Shown one piece after another: positions 8,280 to 16,683 of a stretch of DNA of 64,000 bases (positions are counted from its first letter, which is position 1; each line of letters starts with the position of its first letter). The translations under genes were made by a program, and so were the position numbers. The stretch is from Pseudomonas fluorescens (GTDB taxonomy: Bacteria > Pseudomonadota > Gammaproteobacteria > Pseudomonadales > Pseudomonadaceae): NCBI GenBank assembly GCA_902825215.1, contig LR782234.1:5349001-5413000 (forward strand). The letters are read 5' to 3'. A model generated the notes under the pieces. It searched no databases. It saw nothing but the letters and a program-made list of their open reading frames with translations, and was not told the origin of the DNA.

Positions 8280-8551
8280 GTTTGAACTCCCGTTGGAAAC
8301 GGCGGCTGCGTGAGCCGCGCCGCTTTTATAGGATGAGCAAATTATTGGCTGCATCGTTTCCGGCAGCAATTTAAAGTGTACTACCCGGTTAGTTTTGCGT
8401 GCGATTATCGAACACAATGGCGGTTTGGCGAATTGACGATTTTTTGTCCACTGCCCAACATCGACCGCACATTGAGTCCGGACCTGAACCGCCGGTCGCA
8501 GCGTGCAAGCAAAAGCACACCAAATAACAAATCCAAAAACGGGTGGAACAC
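8280..8551. promoter_or_regulatory. Divergent control region quiC / MFS transporter
   Basis: A 272-bp region without a gene. It holds the PcaR-like box at 8399-8413, a plus-strand promoter TTGACG (8433-8438) - 17 bp - CAACAT (8456-8461) for the transporter, and an AT-rich segment (8360-8400). The GATAAT within the box on the minus strand could serve as the quiC -10, with a weak TTCGCC as -35. Confidence 0.5.
8399..8413 (-). promoter_or_regulatory. Candidate PcaR operator, exact match
   Basis: The plus strand reads GTGCGATTATCGAAC. The complement GTTCGATAATCGCAC is identical, all 15 bases, to the PcaR site I recall from P. putida pca promoters. It sits between quiC and the transporter, so one site could serve both directions. 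Confidence 0.6.
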
Positions 8552-9889
8552 ATGATTCCTTCACAGACTTCCCGCATGGCCCCGGCCATGAGCACTGCCA
8601 CGGGTGGCATCGGCGACAAGATCCGCGGCGCCATGGCCGTCGGCAAGACCCGCTGGGGCATGCTGGCGCTGGTGTTTTTCGCCACCACCCTGAACTACAT
8701 CGACCGCGCCGCCCTCGGTGTCATGCAGCCGATCCTTGCCAAGGAGATGAGCTGGACGGCGATGGATTACGCCAACATCAACTTCTGGTTCCAGGTCGGC
8801 TACGCGATCGGTTTCGTCCTGCAAGGTCGCTTGATCGACCGCGTTGGCGTCAAGCGCGTGTTCTTCTGCGCGGTGCTGCTGTGGAGCCTGGCCACCGGCG
8901 CCCACGGCCTGGCGACGTCGGCGGTCGGCTTCATGGTCTGCCGGTTCATCCTCGGCCTGACCGAAGCGGCGAACTACCCGGCCTGCGTGAAAACCACACG
9001 CCTGTGGTTCCCGGCCGGCGAGCGCGCAGTCGCTACCGGCATCTTCAACGCCGGCACCAACGTCGGCGCGATGTTCACGCCGATGCTGCTGCCGCTGGTG
9101 CTGCACGTCTGGGGCTGGCAGGCGGCGTTCCTGTGCATGGCGGCACTGGGCGGAATCTGGCTGCTGTTCTGGGGTTTGAAGTATTTCAACCCGGAAGATC
9201 ACCCGAGCGTTAAACAGTCCGAGCTGGACTACATCCAGCAGGAAGTCGAACCGGAACAGGCCCGCGTGCCGTTCTCGAAAATCCTGCGGATGCGCGGCAC
9301 CTGGGCCTTCGCCCTCGCCTACTCGCTGACCGCACCGGTGTTCTGGTTCTACCTGTACTGGCTGCCGCCGTTTCTTAATCAGCAATACAACCTGGGCATC
9401 AACGTCACACAGATGGGCATTCCGCTGATCATCATCTACGTCACGGCCGACTTCGGCAGTGTCGGCGGCGGCATTCTCTCGTCGTTCCTGATCGGTCGCG
9501 GGATGAACTCGATCAAGGCGCGGCTGCTGTCGATGCTGCTGTTTGCCTGCTGCATCATCGGTGTGATCATGGCTGCCGGTTCGGCCAATCTTTGGGTAGC
9601 AGTGGCGGCGATCTCGCTGGCGATCGGTGCGCACCAGGCCTGGACCGCGAACATCTGGAGCCTGGTGATGGACTACACACCCAAGCACATGATGAGCACG
9701 GTATTCGGTTTCGGCGGCATGTGCGCGGCCATCGGCGGCATGTTCATGACACAGATCGTCGGGCACATCCTCACCGTCACCAACAACAACTACACCGTGT
9801 TGTTCACCCTGATTCCGGCGATGTATTTCCTTGCGCTGACGTGGATGTATTTCATGGCACCGCGCAAAATCCCGACTGTCACCGAGTAA
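8552..9889 (+). CDS. MFS transporter, anion:cation symporter type, probably quinate/shikimate uptake
   Basis: A 445-residue major facilitator protein of the ACS branch (relatives carry hexuronates, glucarate or aromatic acids). Visible are ALVFFATTLNYIDRAALGV in helix 1, GRLIDRVGVKR in loop 2-3, a GLTEAANYPACVKTTRLWFP segment typical of ACS helices 4-5, a central cytoplasmic loop (about residues 210-240) and about 12 membrane helices. GGTGGA precedes the ATG at 8552; an in-frame GTG at 8543 is possible. It is divergent from quiC and occupies the place of PA0241 in the P. aeruginosa quinate cluster (from memory), so uptake of quinate, shikimate or dehydroshikimate is the best guess. Confidence 0.88.
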   Translation: MIPSQTSRMAPAMSTATGGIGDKIRGAMAVGKTRWGMLALVFFATTLNYIDRAALGVMQPILAKEMSWTAMDYANINFWFQVGYAIGFVLQGRLIDRVGVKRVFFCAVLLWSLATGAHGLATSAVGFMVCRFILGLTEAANYPACVKTTRLWFPAGERAVATGIFNAGTNVGAMFTPMLLPLVLHVWGWQAAFLCMAALGGIWLLFWGLKYFNPEDHPSVKQSELDYIQQEVEPEQARVPFSKILRMRGTWAFALAYSLTAPVFWFYLYWLPPFLNQQYNLGINVTQMGIPLIIIYVTADFGSVGGGILSSFLIGRGMNSIKARLLSMLLFACCIIGVIMAAGSANLWVAVAAISLAIGAHQAWTANIWSLVMDYTPKHMMSTVFGFGGMCAAIGGMFMTQIVGHILTVTNNNYTVLFTLIPAMYFLALTWMYFMAPRKIPTVTE

Positions 9890-9924
9890 TCCTGCCGGCA
9901 CAAATCCCACTGTGCAAACCCCTT

Positions 9925-10015
9925 CTGTGGGAGCGAGCCTGCTCGCGAATGCGGACTTTCATTCAGCATCAATGTTGACTGACTCACCGTCTTCGCGAGC
10001 AGGCTCGCTCCCACA
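9925..10015. repeat. REP doublet (REPIN), GAGCCTGCTCGCGA type
   Basis: Inverted GTGGGAGCGAGCCTGCTCGCGAA units flank a spacer containing CATCAATGTTGACTGACTCA. It lies between the convergent MFS and DMT transporter genes. Confidence 0.92.
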
Positions 10016-10032
10016 AGGGTATGTCGGTTTCT

Positions 10033-10911
10033 TCAGCGGCGGCTCTGCTGCCACGCCGCCGCCAGCCCGCTGCAACAGATCACCGCGATGCCAACGATCG
10101 TCAGCAAACTCGGCGTGTGACTGAACAGCAACCAGCCCAGCAACCCGGCAAACACGATCTGGCAATAACCGAACGGTGCCAGCAGCGCCGGTGCGGCATG
10201 CCGGAATGCCTGGGTGAGAAACAGGTGCGCAGTCATCCCGCAACTGCCCAGCGCCAGCATCAGCGCGGCATGCGTCAGCGTCGGCACCTGCCAGAAGAAC
10301 GGCACCAGCGCACTCATCACCAGGGTATTGCACAACCCGGCGAAAAAGTTGCTGGTGGTCGGGCTGTCGACTTCGGCGAGCTTGCGCGTCAGCAACTGAT
10401 AGAAGCAAAAGAACAGCGCCGAGCAGAACGGCAACAAGATCGCTGGAGTGAACAATTCACCGCCGGGATGGACGATGATCAGCACGCCGATGAAACCGCA
10501 GATCACCGCGATCCACTGCCCGCGCGTGACCCGTTCTTTGAGCAGTGGCACCGACAACGCCGTGACCAATACCGGTGCAAGAAAGTTGACTGCCGTGGCT
10601 TCCGCCAACGGGATGTAAAGCAGCGCCGTGGTGAAAAACAGACTGGTGCCGAGCAGGCACAGCGCGCGTGCCAGTTGCCATAGCGGCTTTTTGGTACGCA
10701 GCACGCGCAACCCGGATTGCGGCAGAAAAATCCCTGCCATCAATAAGGTGTGTACGACATAACGCGCCCACACCACCATCACGATCGGATAGAAACCGGA
10801 GAGATATTTCGACAACGCGTCGTGGCTGGAAAACAGAAACGTCGCCACGACAATCAGCAGGATCCCCTTGAAGGGCTGGTTGACGCCGGAGAGCGGAGTG
10901 CTGACGGTCAT
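10033..10911 (-). CDS. EamA/DMT-family transporter
   Basis: A 292-residue inner-membrane protein with about ten hydrophobic helices arranged as two EamA repeats (roughly residues 12-143 and 155-285). Typical features are FSSHDALSKYL in helix 1, LAEATAVNFLAPVLVTALS at the end of repeat 1, and PFGYCQIVFAGLLGWLLF in repeat 2. Members export or exchange metabolites, and the substrate is unknown. I chose the ATG at 10911. The longer frame to 11052 adds a charged, non-membrane stretch. Confidence 0.85.
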   Translation of the reverse strand: MTVSTPLSGVNQPFKGILLIVVATFLFSSHDALSKYLSGFYPIVMVVWARYVVHTLLMAGIFLPQSGLRVLRTKKPLWQLARALCLLGTSLFFTTALLYIPLAEATAVNFLAPVLVTALSVPLLKERVTRGQWIAVICGFIGVLIIVHPGGELFTPAILLPFCSALFFCFYQLLTRKLAEVDSPTTSNFFAGLCNTLVMSALVPFFWQVPTLTHAALMLALGSCGMTAHLFLTQAFRHAAPALLAPFGYCQIVFAGLLGWLLFSHTPSLLTIVGIAVICCSGLAAAWQQSRR

Positions 10912-11281
10912 TGGCAATCTCTGAAAACAATACGGTGGCGATCGGCTTCGGCAATCATAGCTGGCCGAGCTTTCAGCAAGCCGAACCGAGCCAGAAAAAT
11001 CCACGCCGGGAATCCGCCGTTGAGCAAAAGTGTGAGGCAAGATTCCGGCCATGTCGGCTACAGCGGGCCCGCCCCATCACAGACTGCTGTCTACAGTGCC
11101 AGTTCACGAAAATGCCCGGAGAAATTCTGCAGTGGATTGAATTTGCGGACCTGCCGACCGTCAATAACAAGCCGCCCGACGCAGGCGCTTGTGAATGGAC
11201 GGACGACCGGACTGGCGCCACACTCACACAGCGGCAACACTCATCACCATCTGATTCATCACCCGTAAAGAGGATTCCCAC
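10912..11281. other. 370-bp intergenic region, DMT transporter / zinc peptidase
   Basis: Divergent upstream region. The only signals I see are a weak plus-strand promoter TTGAAT (11137-11142) - 17 bp - GTCAAT (11160-11165) and the ribosome site AGAGG before 11282. Open frames across it lack family resemblance and run into the peptidase gene in another frame. Confidence 0.4.
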
Positions 11282-12166
11282 ATGCTATGGAAAAAAGGCC
11301 GACGCAGTGACAACGTCGTCGATGCCCGGGGTGATGACTCAGGCGGTGGCGGCGGTATGCGTTTTGGCGGCGGCAAAGGCCTGAGCCTGGGGGCGATCCT
11401 GTTGATCGTCGGCATCGGCTGGATCACCGGCCAGGACCCGTTGCAGATTCTCGGCCAGTTGACCGGGCAAATGGAGCAGTCGGCGCCCACCTCGCAGACC
11501 CGTCAGGCACCGCCGGCCAACGATGAGCAAGCCGAATTCGTCGGTTCGATCCTTGGCGACACCGAAGACACCTGGGGCGCGATTTTCCAGCAGGCCGGTC
11601 GGCAGTACAAAGACCCGACCCTGGTGCTGTTCAGCAATCGAGTGAACTCCGCCTGCGGCATGGCGACTTCGGCCAGCGGCCCGTTTTATTGCCCCGCCGA
11701 CCAGAAAGTCTATCTGGACATGGCGTTTTTCCAGGAAATGTCGCAACGCTTCAAAGCTGCCGGCGACTTCGCCCAGGCCTACGTGATCGCGCACGAAGTT
11801 GGCCACCACGTGCAGACGCTGCTCGGCGTCTCGGCGAAAATGCAGACCGCGCGCCAGCAAGGTCGGCAAATGGAAGGTGATGGCGGCCTGCTGGTGCGGC
11901 AGGAACTGCAGGCCGACTGCCTCGCCGGTGTCTGGGCCTACAGCGCGCAGAAACGCCTCAACTGGCTGGAACCCGGCGACATTGAAGAGGCCTTGAACGC
12001 GGCCAATGCGATCGGTGATGATCGCCTGCAACAACAGGGTCAGGGCCGTGTGGTGCCAGACTCGTTTACCCACGGCACGTCGGCGCAAAGGGTGCGCTGG
12101 TTCAAAACCGGATTCGCGCAGGGCCAGGTCGGCCAGTGCGACACCTTCGCGGCGAAAAACCTGTAA
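11282..12166 (+). CDS. Neutral zinc metallopeptidase, YpfJ family
   Basis: A 294-residue member of the Zn_peptidase (YpfJ/KPN_02809) family. It has a charged N terminus with a glycine run at 20-31 (SGGGGGMRFGGG), a single membrane segment at about 34-49, and a catalytic domain with the zinc motif HEVGHH at 171-176 followed by the downstream helix RQELQADCLAGVWA, whose Glu/Asp complete the site. It is probably anchored in the inner membrane with the domain in the periplasm. The substrate is unknown. The ATG is preceded by AGAGG. The stop TAA directly abuts the ATG of the next gene, so the two are almost certainly cotranscribed. Confidence 0.92.
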   Translation: MLWKKGRRSDNVVDARGDDSGGGGGMRFGGGKGLSLGAILLIVGIGWITGQDPLQILGQLTGQMEQSAPTSQTRQAPPANDEQAEFVGSILGDTEDTWGAIFQQAGRQYKDPTLVLFSNRVNSACGMATSASGPFYCPADQKVYLDMAFFQEMSQRFKAAGDFAQAYVIAHEVGHHVQTLLGVSAKMQTARQQGRQMEGDGGLLVRQELQADCLAGVWAYSAQKRLNWLEPGDIEEALNAANAIGDDRLQQQGQGRVVPDSFTHGTSAQRVRWFKTGFAQGQVGQCDTFAAKNL

Positions 12167-13120
12167 ATGCATAAATGGCTTTTGGCGTTACTGATCGTTG
12201 CTGGCACTGCGCAAGCAGCGGGTGTCGACGCGATCAGCCCCGGTCGCTTGCAATTCAAGGCCGGGGAAATGGCGGTGGGCATCGGCCCGGCGCCGGAGAA
12301 AATCGAGCGCGTGGTCATCGTTGTCCACGGTCGTTTGCGTAACGCCGAGACCTACCGCAAGAGCGCCGAAAGCGCCACCGAACTGGCCGGGCAAAGCAGC
12401 CACACGCTGGTGATCGCGCCGCAGTTTCTCAATGAAAGCGACGTTGCCCTGTACTCGCTGCCCGAGACACTACTGCGCTGGCAGGGTAACGACTGGATGG
12501 GCGGCGGCTTGTCGATCGGGCCGAATCCGTTGAGTTCGTACGCGGCCCTCGATGAAATCGTCGCGCGCGTCAGCGATCGCAAGCAGTTTCCCGATGTGAA
12601 GCAGGTGGTGATCTTCGGCCACTCCGGCGGCGCTCAGGTGGTGCAGCGTTACGCCTTGCTCGCCAAGGATCAGCCGGCGCTGAAAACCAACGGCATCCGC
12701 TTGCGTTACGTCGTCGCCAATCCGTCCTCCTACGCCTATTTCAACGAGCAGCGCCCGGTGGCGTTCGATCACGCTGCGTGTCCGGGCTTCAATCGCTGGA
12801 AATACGGCCTGGCCGACATGCCGGTGTACGCCGGCGGGCAAACGCCGTTACAGGTGGAAAGCCGATACGTCAAACGCGAGGTGATTTATCTGCTCGGGCA
12901 GCAGGACACTGACCCCGAGCACCCGGCACTGGACAAGAGCTGCGCCGCCGAGGCGCAAGGCGCTTATCGGTTGATGCGTGGAAAATTGTATTTCGGTTAC
13001 CTGCTGCGCCGGCATCCGGAGGGCGTTAACCAGCGGCTGGTTGAAGTGCCTGGGGTCGGGCATAACGGTGATGAGATGCTGACCTCGGCGGAGGGGCAGA
13101 AGGCGTTGTTCGATCAGTGA
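12167..13120 (+). CDS. Secreted alpha/beta-hydrolase-like protein
   Basis: A 317-residue protein with a Sec signal peptide (cleavage near AQA-AG at 18-20). VVIVVHGR at 49-56 fits the strand-3/oxyanion region and GHSGG at 151-155 the nucleophile elbow with Ser153. The acid may be the Asp of LGQQDTDPEH and the base the His of VPGVGHNGD near the C terminus. This is the layout of a catalytic alpha/beta hydrolase, probably periplasmic. No specific substrate is recognised. It begins immediately after the stop codon of the zinc peptidase with no intergenic base, and has no ribosome site of its own beyond the upstream coding end, suggesting translational coupling. A REP doublet follows. Confidence 0.82.
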   Translation: MHKWLLALLIVAGTAQAAGVDAISPGRLQFKAGEMAVGIGPAPEKIERVVIVVHGRLRNAETYRKSAESATELAGQSSHTLVIAPQFLNESDVALYSLPETLLRWQGNDWMGGGLSIGPNPLSSYAALDEIVARVSDRKQFPDVKQVVIFGHSGGAQVVQRYALLAKDQPALKTNGIRLRYVVANPSSYAYFNEQRPVAFDHAACPGFNRWKYGLADMPVYAGGQTPLQVESRYVKREVIYLLGQQDTDPEHPALDKSCAAEAQGAYRLMRGKLYFGYLLRRHPEGVNQRLVEVPGVGHNGDEMLTSAEGQKALFDQ

Positions 13121-13143
13121 GTTTTTGCTGAAAGGGCCGCCCC

Positions 13144-13210
13144 CTTCGCGAGCAGGCTCGCTCCCACAGGGGAATGCATTTCAACTGTGGGAGCGAGCCT
13201 GCTCGCGAAA
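13144..13210. repeat. REP doublet, short spacer
   Basis: TTCGCGAGCAGGCTCGCTCCCAC and its inverted copy are separated by only about 20 bases (GGGGAATGCATTTCAACT). It lies between convergent genes. Confidence 0.92.
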
Positions 13211-13234
13211 GCGCCCAGTCAGGTAATGGAGGGC

Positions 13235-13828
13235 TCAGGCCTGAAGCATCCGCCGCAACTCAACGCAATCGCGTGCATGCCAGTCGGTCAACTCCGGCCA
13301 CGGGTTATCCGGCAGATTGACCAGCACCGTGCGCGCTCCCGCCGCTCGTCCGCAATCGAGATCGAAGCGGTAATCACCGACCATGACCATTTCACTGGCC
13401 GGCACATCCCAGGCCTGCGCCAGTTTCAGCAAGCCACCGGGGTGCGGTTTTGGCGGCGCTTCATCGCGGCCCAAGACATCCTCGACCTTGAAGCAGTCGG
13501 CCAGACCGATCGCCTCCAGCGTTACATGCGCCAGCTCCCGTGCGTTGCGGGTGAGGATGCCGAGGCGATAGCCGCGTGCGTGCAGCTCACGCACCAGTTC
13601 CACCGCGCCGGTGGCCGGGGTCGAGCCCAGCGCCAGATCGCGCTCATGCTCGAGCAGCCACGCATGTTTAGCCGCGGCTTCAGCAGCCGGCAACGCGGCG
13701 AGGTGAGTGAGGATGTCGTCTTCCGGCGGGATCGCCAGCGCCACGCGAATGGCCGCGAAGTCATGCACGGCCACGGTCAGGGTGCCGTCCATGTCGAACA
13801 CCCAATGACGCACCTCGGCCAGGCTCAT
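13235..13828 (-). CDS. HAD-superfamily phosphatase
   Basis: A 197-residue HAD hydrolase of subfamily I. Motif I is FDMDGTLT with nucleophile Asp12 and acid Asp14. Motif II is LTRNA. Motif III Lys lies in PPKPHPGG, and motif IV is GDYRFDLDCG. A small helical cap lies between motifs I and II. It is likely a phosphatase acting on a small phosphorylated metabolite or nucleotide; the substrate cannot be read from sequence. The ATG at 13828 overlaps the tesB stop as ATGA, so it is translationally coupled to the thioesterase. The upstream frame to 13939 lies inside tesB and was discarded. Confidence 0.88.
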   Translation of the reverse strand: MSLAEVRHWVFDMDGTLTVAVHDFAAIRVALAIPPEDDILTHLAALPAAEAAAKHAWLLEHERDLALGSTPATGAVELVRELHARGYRLGILTRNARELAHVTLEAIGLADCFKVEDVLGRDEAPPKPHPGGLLKLAQAWDVPASEMVMVGDYRFDLDCGRAAGARTVLVNLPDNPWPELTDWHARDCVELRRMLQA

Positions 13829-14694
13829 GCCCAATCCTGGCGATGGCGGATCAGGCCTTCCTGCGTCACCGAGGCCACCAGTTGCCCGGCACGGTTGTAC
13901 ACGCTGCCGCGAGAGAATCCGCGGGAGTTGCCGGCCCATGGGCTGTCCATGGCGTAGAGCAACCAGTCATCGGCGCGCAGGTCGTTGTGGAACCACAGCG
14001 CGTGATCGAGGCTGGCGACTTGCATGTCCTTCTGCCACACCGATTTGCCGTGGGGCAGCATCGAGGTGGTCAGCAGGCCGAAGTCCGAGGCGTAGGCCAG
14101 CAGGTATTTGTGCAGTGCGGGAATGTCGGCCAGGGCGCCATCGGCACGGAACCAGACATATTTGACCGGATCGGCCGGTTGCGGGTTGTACGGGTCTTTT
14201 TCGGTGACCGGGCGCACTTCGATCGGTTTCGGGCAGAGCAGTTTTTCACGCATGTGCTCGGGGATCAGGTGCGCGCGTTGCTGGGTCAGTTCCAGCTCCG
14301 AGGGCAGGTTCTCCGGGCCGACCACCACGGGCATCTGGCTCTGGTGCTCGAAGCCTTTTTCGTCGTACTGGAACGAAGCGCTGCAGGTGAAAATCGGGTG
14401 GCCCTTCTGGATCGCCGTGACGCGGCGCGTGCTGAAACTGCCGCCATCGCGCACGCGATCGACCGAGTACACCACCGGCAACTTGGCGTCGCCGGGGCGC
14501 AGGAAATAGCCGTGCATCGAATGCACATGCCGCGCTTCTTCAACGGTCTGACTGGCCGCCGACAGCGACTGGCCGAGCACCTGACCACCGAACAACTGAC
14601 GGAAACCCAGATCCTGGCTGCGGCCACGGAAAAGGTTTTCTTCGATCGGTTCCAGGGTCAGCAAGTCGACCAGATCTTCCAACACTTGGCTCAT
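13825..14694 (-). CDS. tesB: Acyl-CoA thioesterase II
   Basis: A 289-residue double hot-dog protein that hydrolyses medium- and long-chain acyl-CoA to free fatty acid and CoA. The N-terminal hot dog includes FGGQVLGQSLSAA, and the C-terminal one includes SLDHALWFH and SVTQEGLIR. Catalytic positions fall at the E. coli TesB numbers: Asp204, Ser228 (Thr228 in E. coli) and Gln278. Length matches the family. It is followed by the overlapping HAD phosphatase, and a GNAT acetyltransferase lies 109 bp downstream of 14694 in the same orientation. This trio resembles PA3942-PA3944 of P. aeruginosa as I recall. Confidence 0.95.
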   Translation of the reverse strand: MSQVLEDLVDLLTLEPIEENLFRGRSQDLGFRQLFGGQVLGQSLSAASQTVEEARHVHSMHGYFLRPGDAKLPVVYSVDRVRDGGSFSTRRVTAIQKGHPIFTCSASFQYDEKGFEHQSQMPVVVGPENLPSELELTQQRAHLIPEHMREKLLCPKPIEVRPVTEKDPYNPQPADPVKYVWFRADGALADIPALHKYLLAYASDFGLLTTSMLPHGKSVWQKDMQVASLDHALWFHNDLRADDWLLYAMDSPWAGNSRGFSRGSVYNRAGQLVASVTQEGLIRHRQDWA

Positions 14695-14803
14695 TCAGAC
14701 TCTCCTCACACAAAGCAGTGCCGCGCAGTCTTGGCTGCGGCGGCCGATTCAGATTCTGGCGCGGGCCAATGATTTGGCGGCCATTGTAAACGTCCGTGTC
14801 GGC

Positions 14804-15373
14804 TTATTCATGCAAGGTTTGCAACCATTGTTCGCGGCTGATGCGGTACAGCACATGCCGACGCAACGGATGGTCGGCGGCAAGCTTGGGGTGATCGAAG
14901 TCATCCTGCGGATCGTGGTGCATGCCGATCGCCTGCATGACCTTCTCCGAGGGCAGATTGCTTTGCGCAGTGAACGAGACGATTTCTTCCAGCTTCAGTT
15001 GGTCGAAACCGGCACGCAACGCGGTCCACGCCGCTTCACTGGCATAACCCAGGCCCCAATGTTCCTTGGCCAGGCGCCAGCCGATTTCCACGGCCGGGGT
15101 GAACGGCGCGTCAAAGCCGACCACCCCAAGCCCGGTGAAACCGATGAATTCGCCGGTATCCTTGCGCTCCAGCGCCCACAACCCAAAGCCATGTTCGGAA
15201 AAATGCCCGCGTATGCGCCCGATCACCGCCGCGCTTTCCAGCCGGGTCAAGGGTGCCGGAAAGTAGCGCATCACCTGCGGATCAGCACACATCGCCGCGA
15301 ACGCCGGCAAATCCTCGTCCTGCCACTGTCGCATCAGCAAGCGTGCGCTTTGCAGTTCCAGTATTGGCTCCAT
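14804..15373 (-). CDS. GNAT acetyltransferase, RimJ/RimL type
   Basis: A 189-residue Gcn5-related N-acetyltransferase. RLLMRQWQDEDLPAF near the N terminus is the usual RimJ/RimL strand and helix. IGWRLAKEHWGLGYASEA contains the acetyl-CoA pyrophosphate loop (GLGYAS), followed by FTAQSNLPSEKVMQAIG. It acetylates an amine, for example a protein N terminus, lysine or small molecule, and the target is not predictable. I prefer the ATG at 15373 because GGAG sits 6-7 bases upstream. The frame extends by six residues to 15391. Confidence 0.85.
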   Translation of the reverse strand: MEPILELQSARLLMRQWQDEDLPAFAAMCADPQVMRYFPAPLTRLESAAVIGRIRGHFSEHGFGLWALERKDTGEFIGFTGLGVVGFDAPFTPAVEIGWRLAKEHWGLGYASEAAWTALRAGFDQLKLEEIVSFTAQSNLPSEKVMQAIGMHHDPQDDFDHPKLAADHPLRRHVLYRISREQWLQTLHE

Positions 15374-15469
15374 CGTCTTCTCCATTTCCATGCCGCCAGT
15401 CTACATCGCTGGTAGGATCGTCAGCGCTGCGCCGAATTCCCGAATGACCCGCCAATATCAGACATCACC

Positions 15470-16390
15470 ATGCCTTTGCCGCTGATCTACCACGAAGACT
15501 ACAGCCCCGAGTTCCCGGCGGATCACCGCTTCCCGATGGACAAGTTCCGTCTGCTGCGCGATCACCTGGTCGACACAGGCCTGACCCGCGACGCCGATCT
15601 GCTGCGACCGCAGATCTGCCCTAACGACATCCTCGCCCTCGCCCATGACCGCAGCTATATCGAACGCTACATGAGCGGCGAGTTGTCCCGCGAAGACCAA
15701 CGGCGTCTCGGCCTGCCGTGGAACGAAGCCCTGGCGCGGCGCACGGTGCGCGCGGTCGGCGGTTCGATCCTCACGGCGGAAAAAGCTTTGGAGCATGGCC
15801 TGGCCTGCCATCTGGCGGGCGGCACCCATCACGCGCATTACGATTATCCGGCGGGTTTCTGCATCTTTAATGACCTGGCGATCATCAGCCAGTACCTGCT
15901 GCAAAGCGGCCGGGTCAATCGGGTGCTGATCTTCGATTGCGACGTGCATCAGGGCGATGGCACGGCGCGAATTCTTCATGACACACCGGAGGCGATTACC
16001 GTTTCCCTGCACTGCGAGAAGAATTTTCCTGCACGCAAGGCCGACAGCGACTGGGACATTCCGCTGCCCAAGGGCATGGGCGATGCCGATTATCTGCAGG
16101 TGGTCGATGACACGCTCAATTACCTGTTGCCGTTGTATCAACCGGACCTGGTGCTCTACGACGCCGGTGTCGATGTGCACAAGGACGACGCCCTCGGCTA
16201 TCTGCAACTGACCGACGAAGGCGTTGCCGCCCGTGATGAGAGCGTGATGCGCCATTGCCTGGGCCGCGACATACCGGTGGTGGGTGTGATCGGCGGCGGC
16301 TACAGCAAGGACCGCCACGCCCTCGCCCGCCGCCACGGCATCCTCCACCACAGCGCACAACGGGTGTGGGATTCACACGGTTGTCACTGA
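15470..16390 (+). CDS. Histone deacetylase-family deacetylase
   Basis: A 306-residue arginase-fold deacetylase of the HDAC/AcuC class. The paired active-site histidines are His120-His121 (GGTHHAH). The zinc ligands are Asp158 and His160 (FDCDVHQGDG) and Asp235 (YDAGVDVH), and the transition-state Tyr is Tyr278 (GGGYSKD). All catalytic positions are intact, so it should be active. Bacterial members remove acetyl groups from acetyl-lysine proteins, acetylpolyamines or other acylated amines; the short length argues for a small-molecule or general protein substrate rather than a eukaryote-like complex. It is divergent from the GNAT gene 96 bp away, but a functional pairing is only a guess. Confidence 0.92.
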   Translation: MPLPLIYHEDYSPEFPADHRFPMDKFRLLRDHLVDTGLTRDADLLRPQICPNDILALAHDRSYIERYMSGELSREDQRRLGLPWNEALARRTVRAVGGSILTAEKALEHGLACHLAGGTHHAHYDYPAGFCIFNDLAIISQYLLQSGRVNRVLIFDCDVHQGDGTARILHDTPEAITVSLHCEKNFPARKADSDWDIPLPKGMGDADYLQVVDDTLNYLLPLYQPDLVLYDAGVDVHKDDALGYLQLTDEGVAARDESVMRHCLGRDIPVVGVIGGGYSKDRHALARRHGILHHSAQRVWDSHGCH

Positions 16391-16427
16391 GGTGTGCTGC
16401 GTTACCCACAATCGCTGTGGAACTGCC

Positions 16428-16436
16428 TGTGGATAA
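16428..16436 (-). promoter_or_regulatory. Perfect DnaA box
   Basis: TGTGGATAA on the plus strand, intergenic between the deacetylase and flavoprotein genes. A one-mismatch copy, TTACCCACA, lies about 25 bp upstream. First of four perfect boxes within 1.1 kb (see 17081, 17489 and 17520). Confidence 0.4.
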
Positions 16437-16523
16437 CCTGAGTGAAAGGGACTGCAGGCCATATGGGGCGTGGCGTACAGCGCACTGTTTGTTTTTTGAT
16501 CAGCCTGGAATTCACCACTGAAC

Positions 16524-16613
16524 CTGTGGGAGCGAGCCTGCTCGCGAAAGCGTCCGCACATCCAACATCAAATTGACTGACCCACCGCCTTCGCGAGCAG
16601 GCTCGCTCCCACA
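16524..16613. repeat. REP doublet (REPIN), GAGCCTGCTCGCGA type
   Basis: Inverted GTGGGAGCGAGCCTGCTCGCGAA units flank a spacer with CATCAAATTGACTGACCCAC. It lies upstream of the TIGR03862 gene and ends about 70 bp before its start. Confidence 0.92.
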
Positions 16614-16683
16614 TGGGCTCTACCACAAGGAGCGGCGCTGCTAGAATGCGCGCCTCATCCCGCCATACCGCAGCGCACCGCCC

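Noticed and set aside
6528..8285. Long plus-strand open frame opposite quiC (585 codons), and similar long frames opposite hrpB, amn, ladS and leuS
   Set aside because: They mirror real, well-supported genes on the other strand, have no recognisable domains, and are expected in GC-rich DNA where antisense stop codons are rare.
9925..10015. REP doublets as a CRISPR array
   Set aside because: The repeats are inverted pairs scattered singly over the window, with no regular array of spacers and no cas genes.
10911..11384. Plus-strand open frame across the DMT / zinc-peptidase gap
   Set aside because: No family resemblance, no ribosome site, and it runs out of frame into the metallopeptidase gene.
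14804..16390. GNAT acetyltransferase and HDAC-family deacetylase as a dedicated acetylation switch
   Set aside because: They are divergent neighbours only. Nothing in the sequence shows a common substrate, and the GNAT appears to belong with tesB and the HAD gene.
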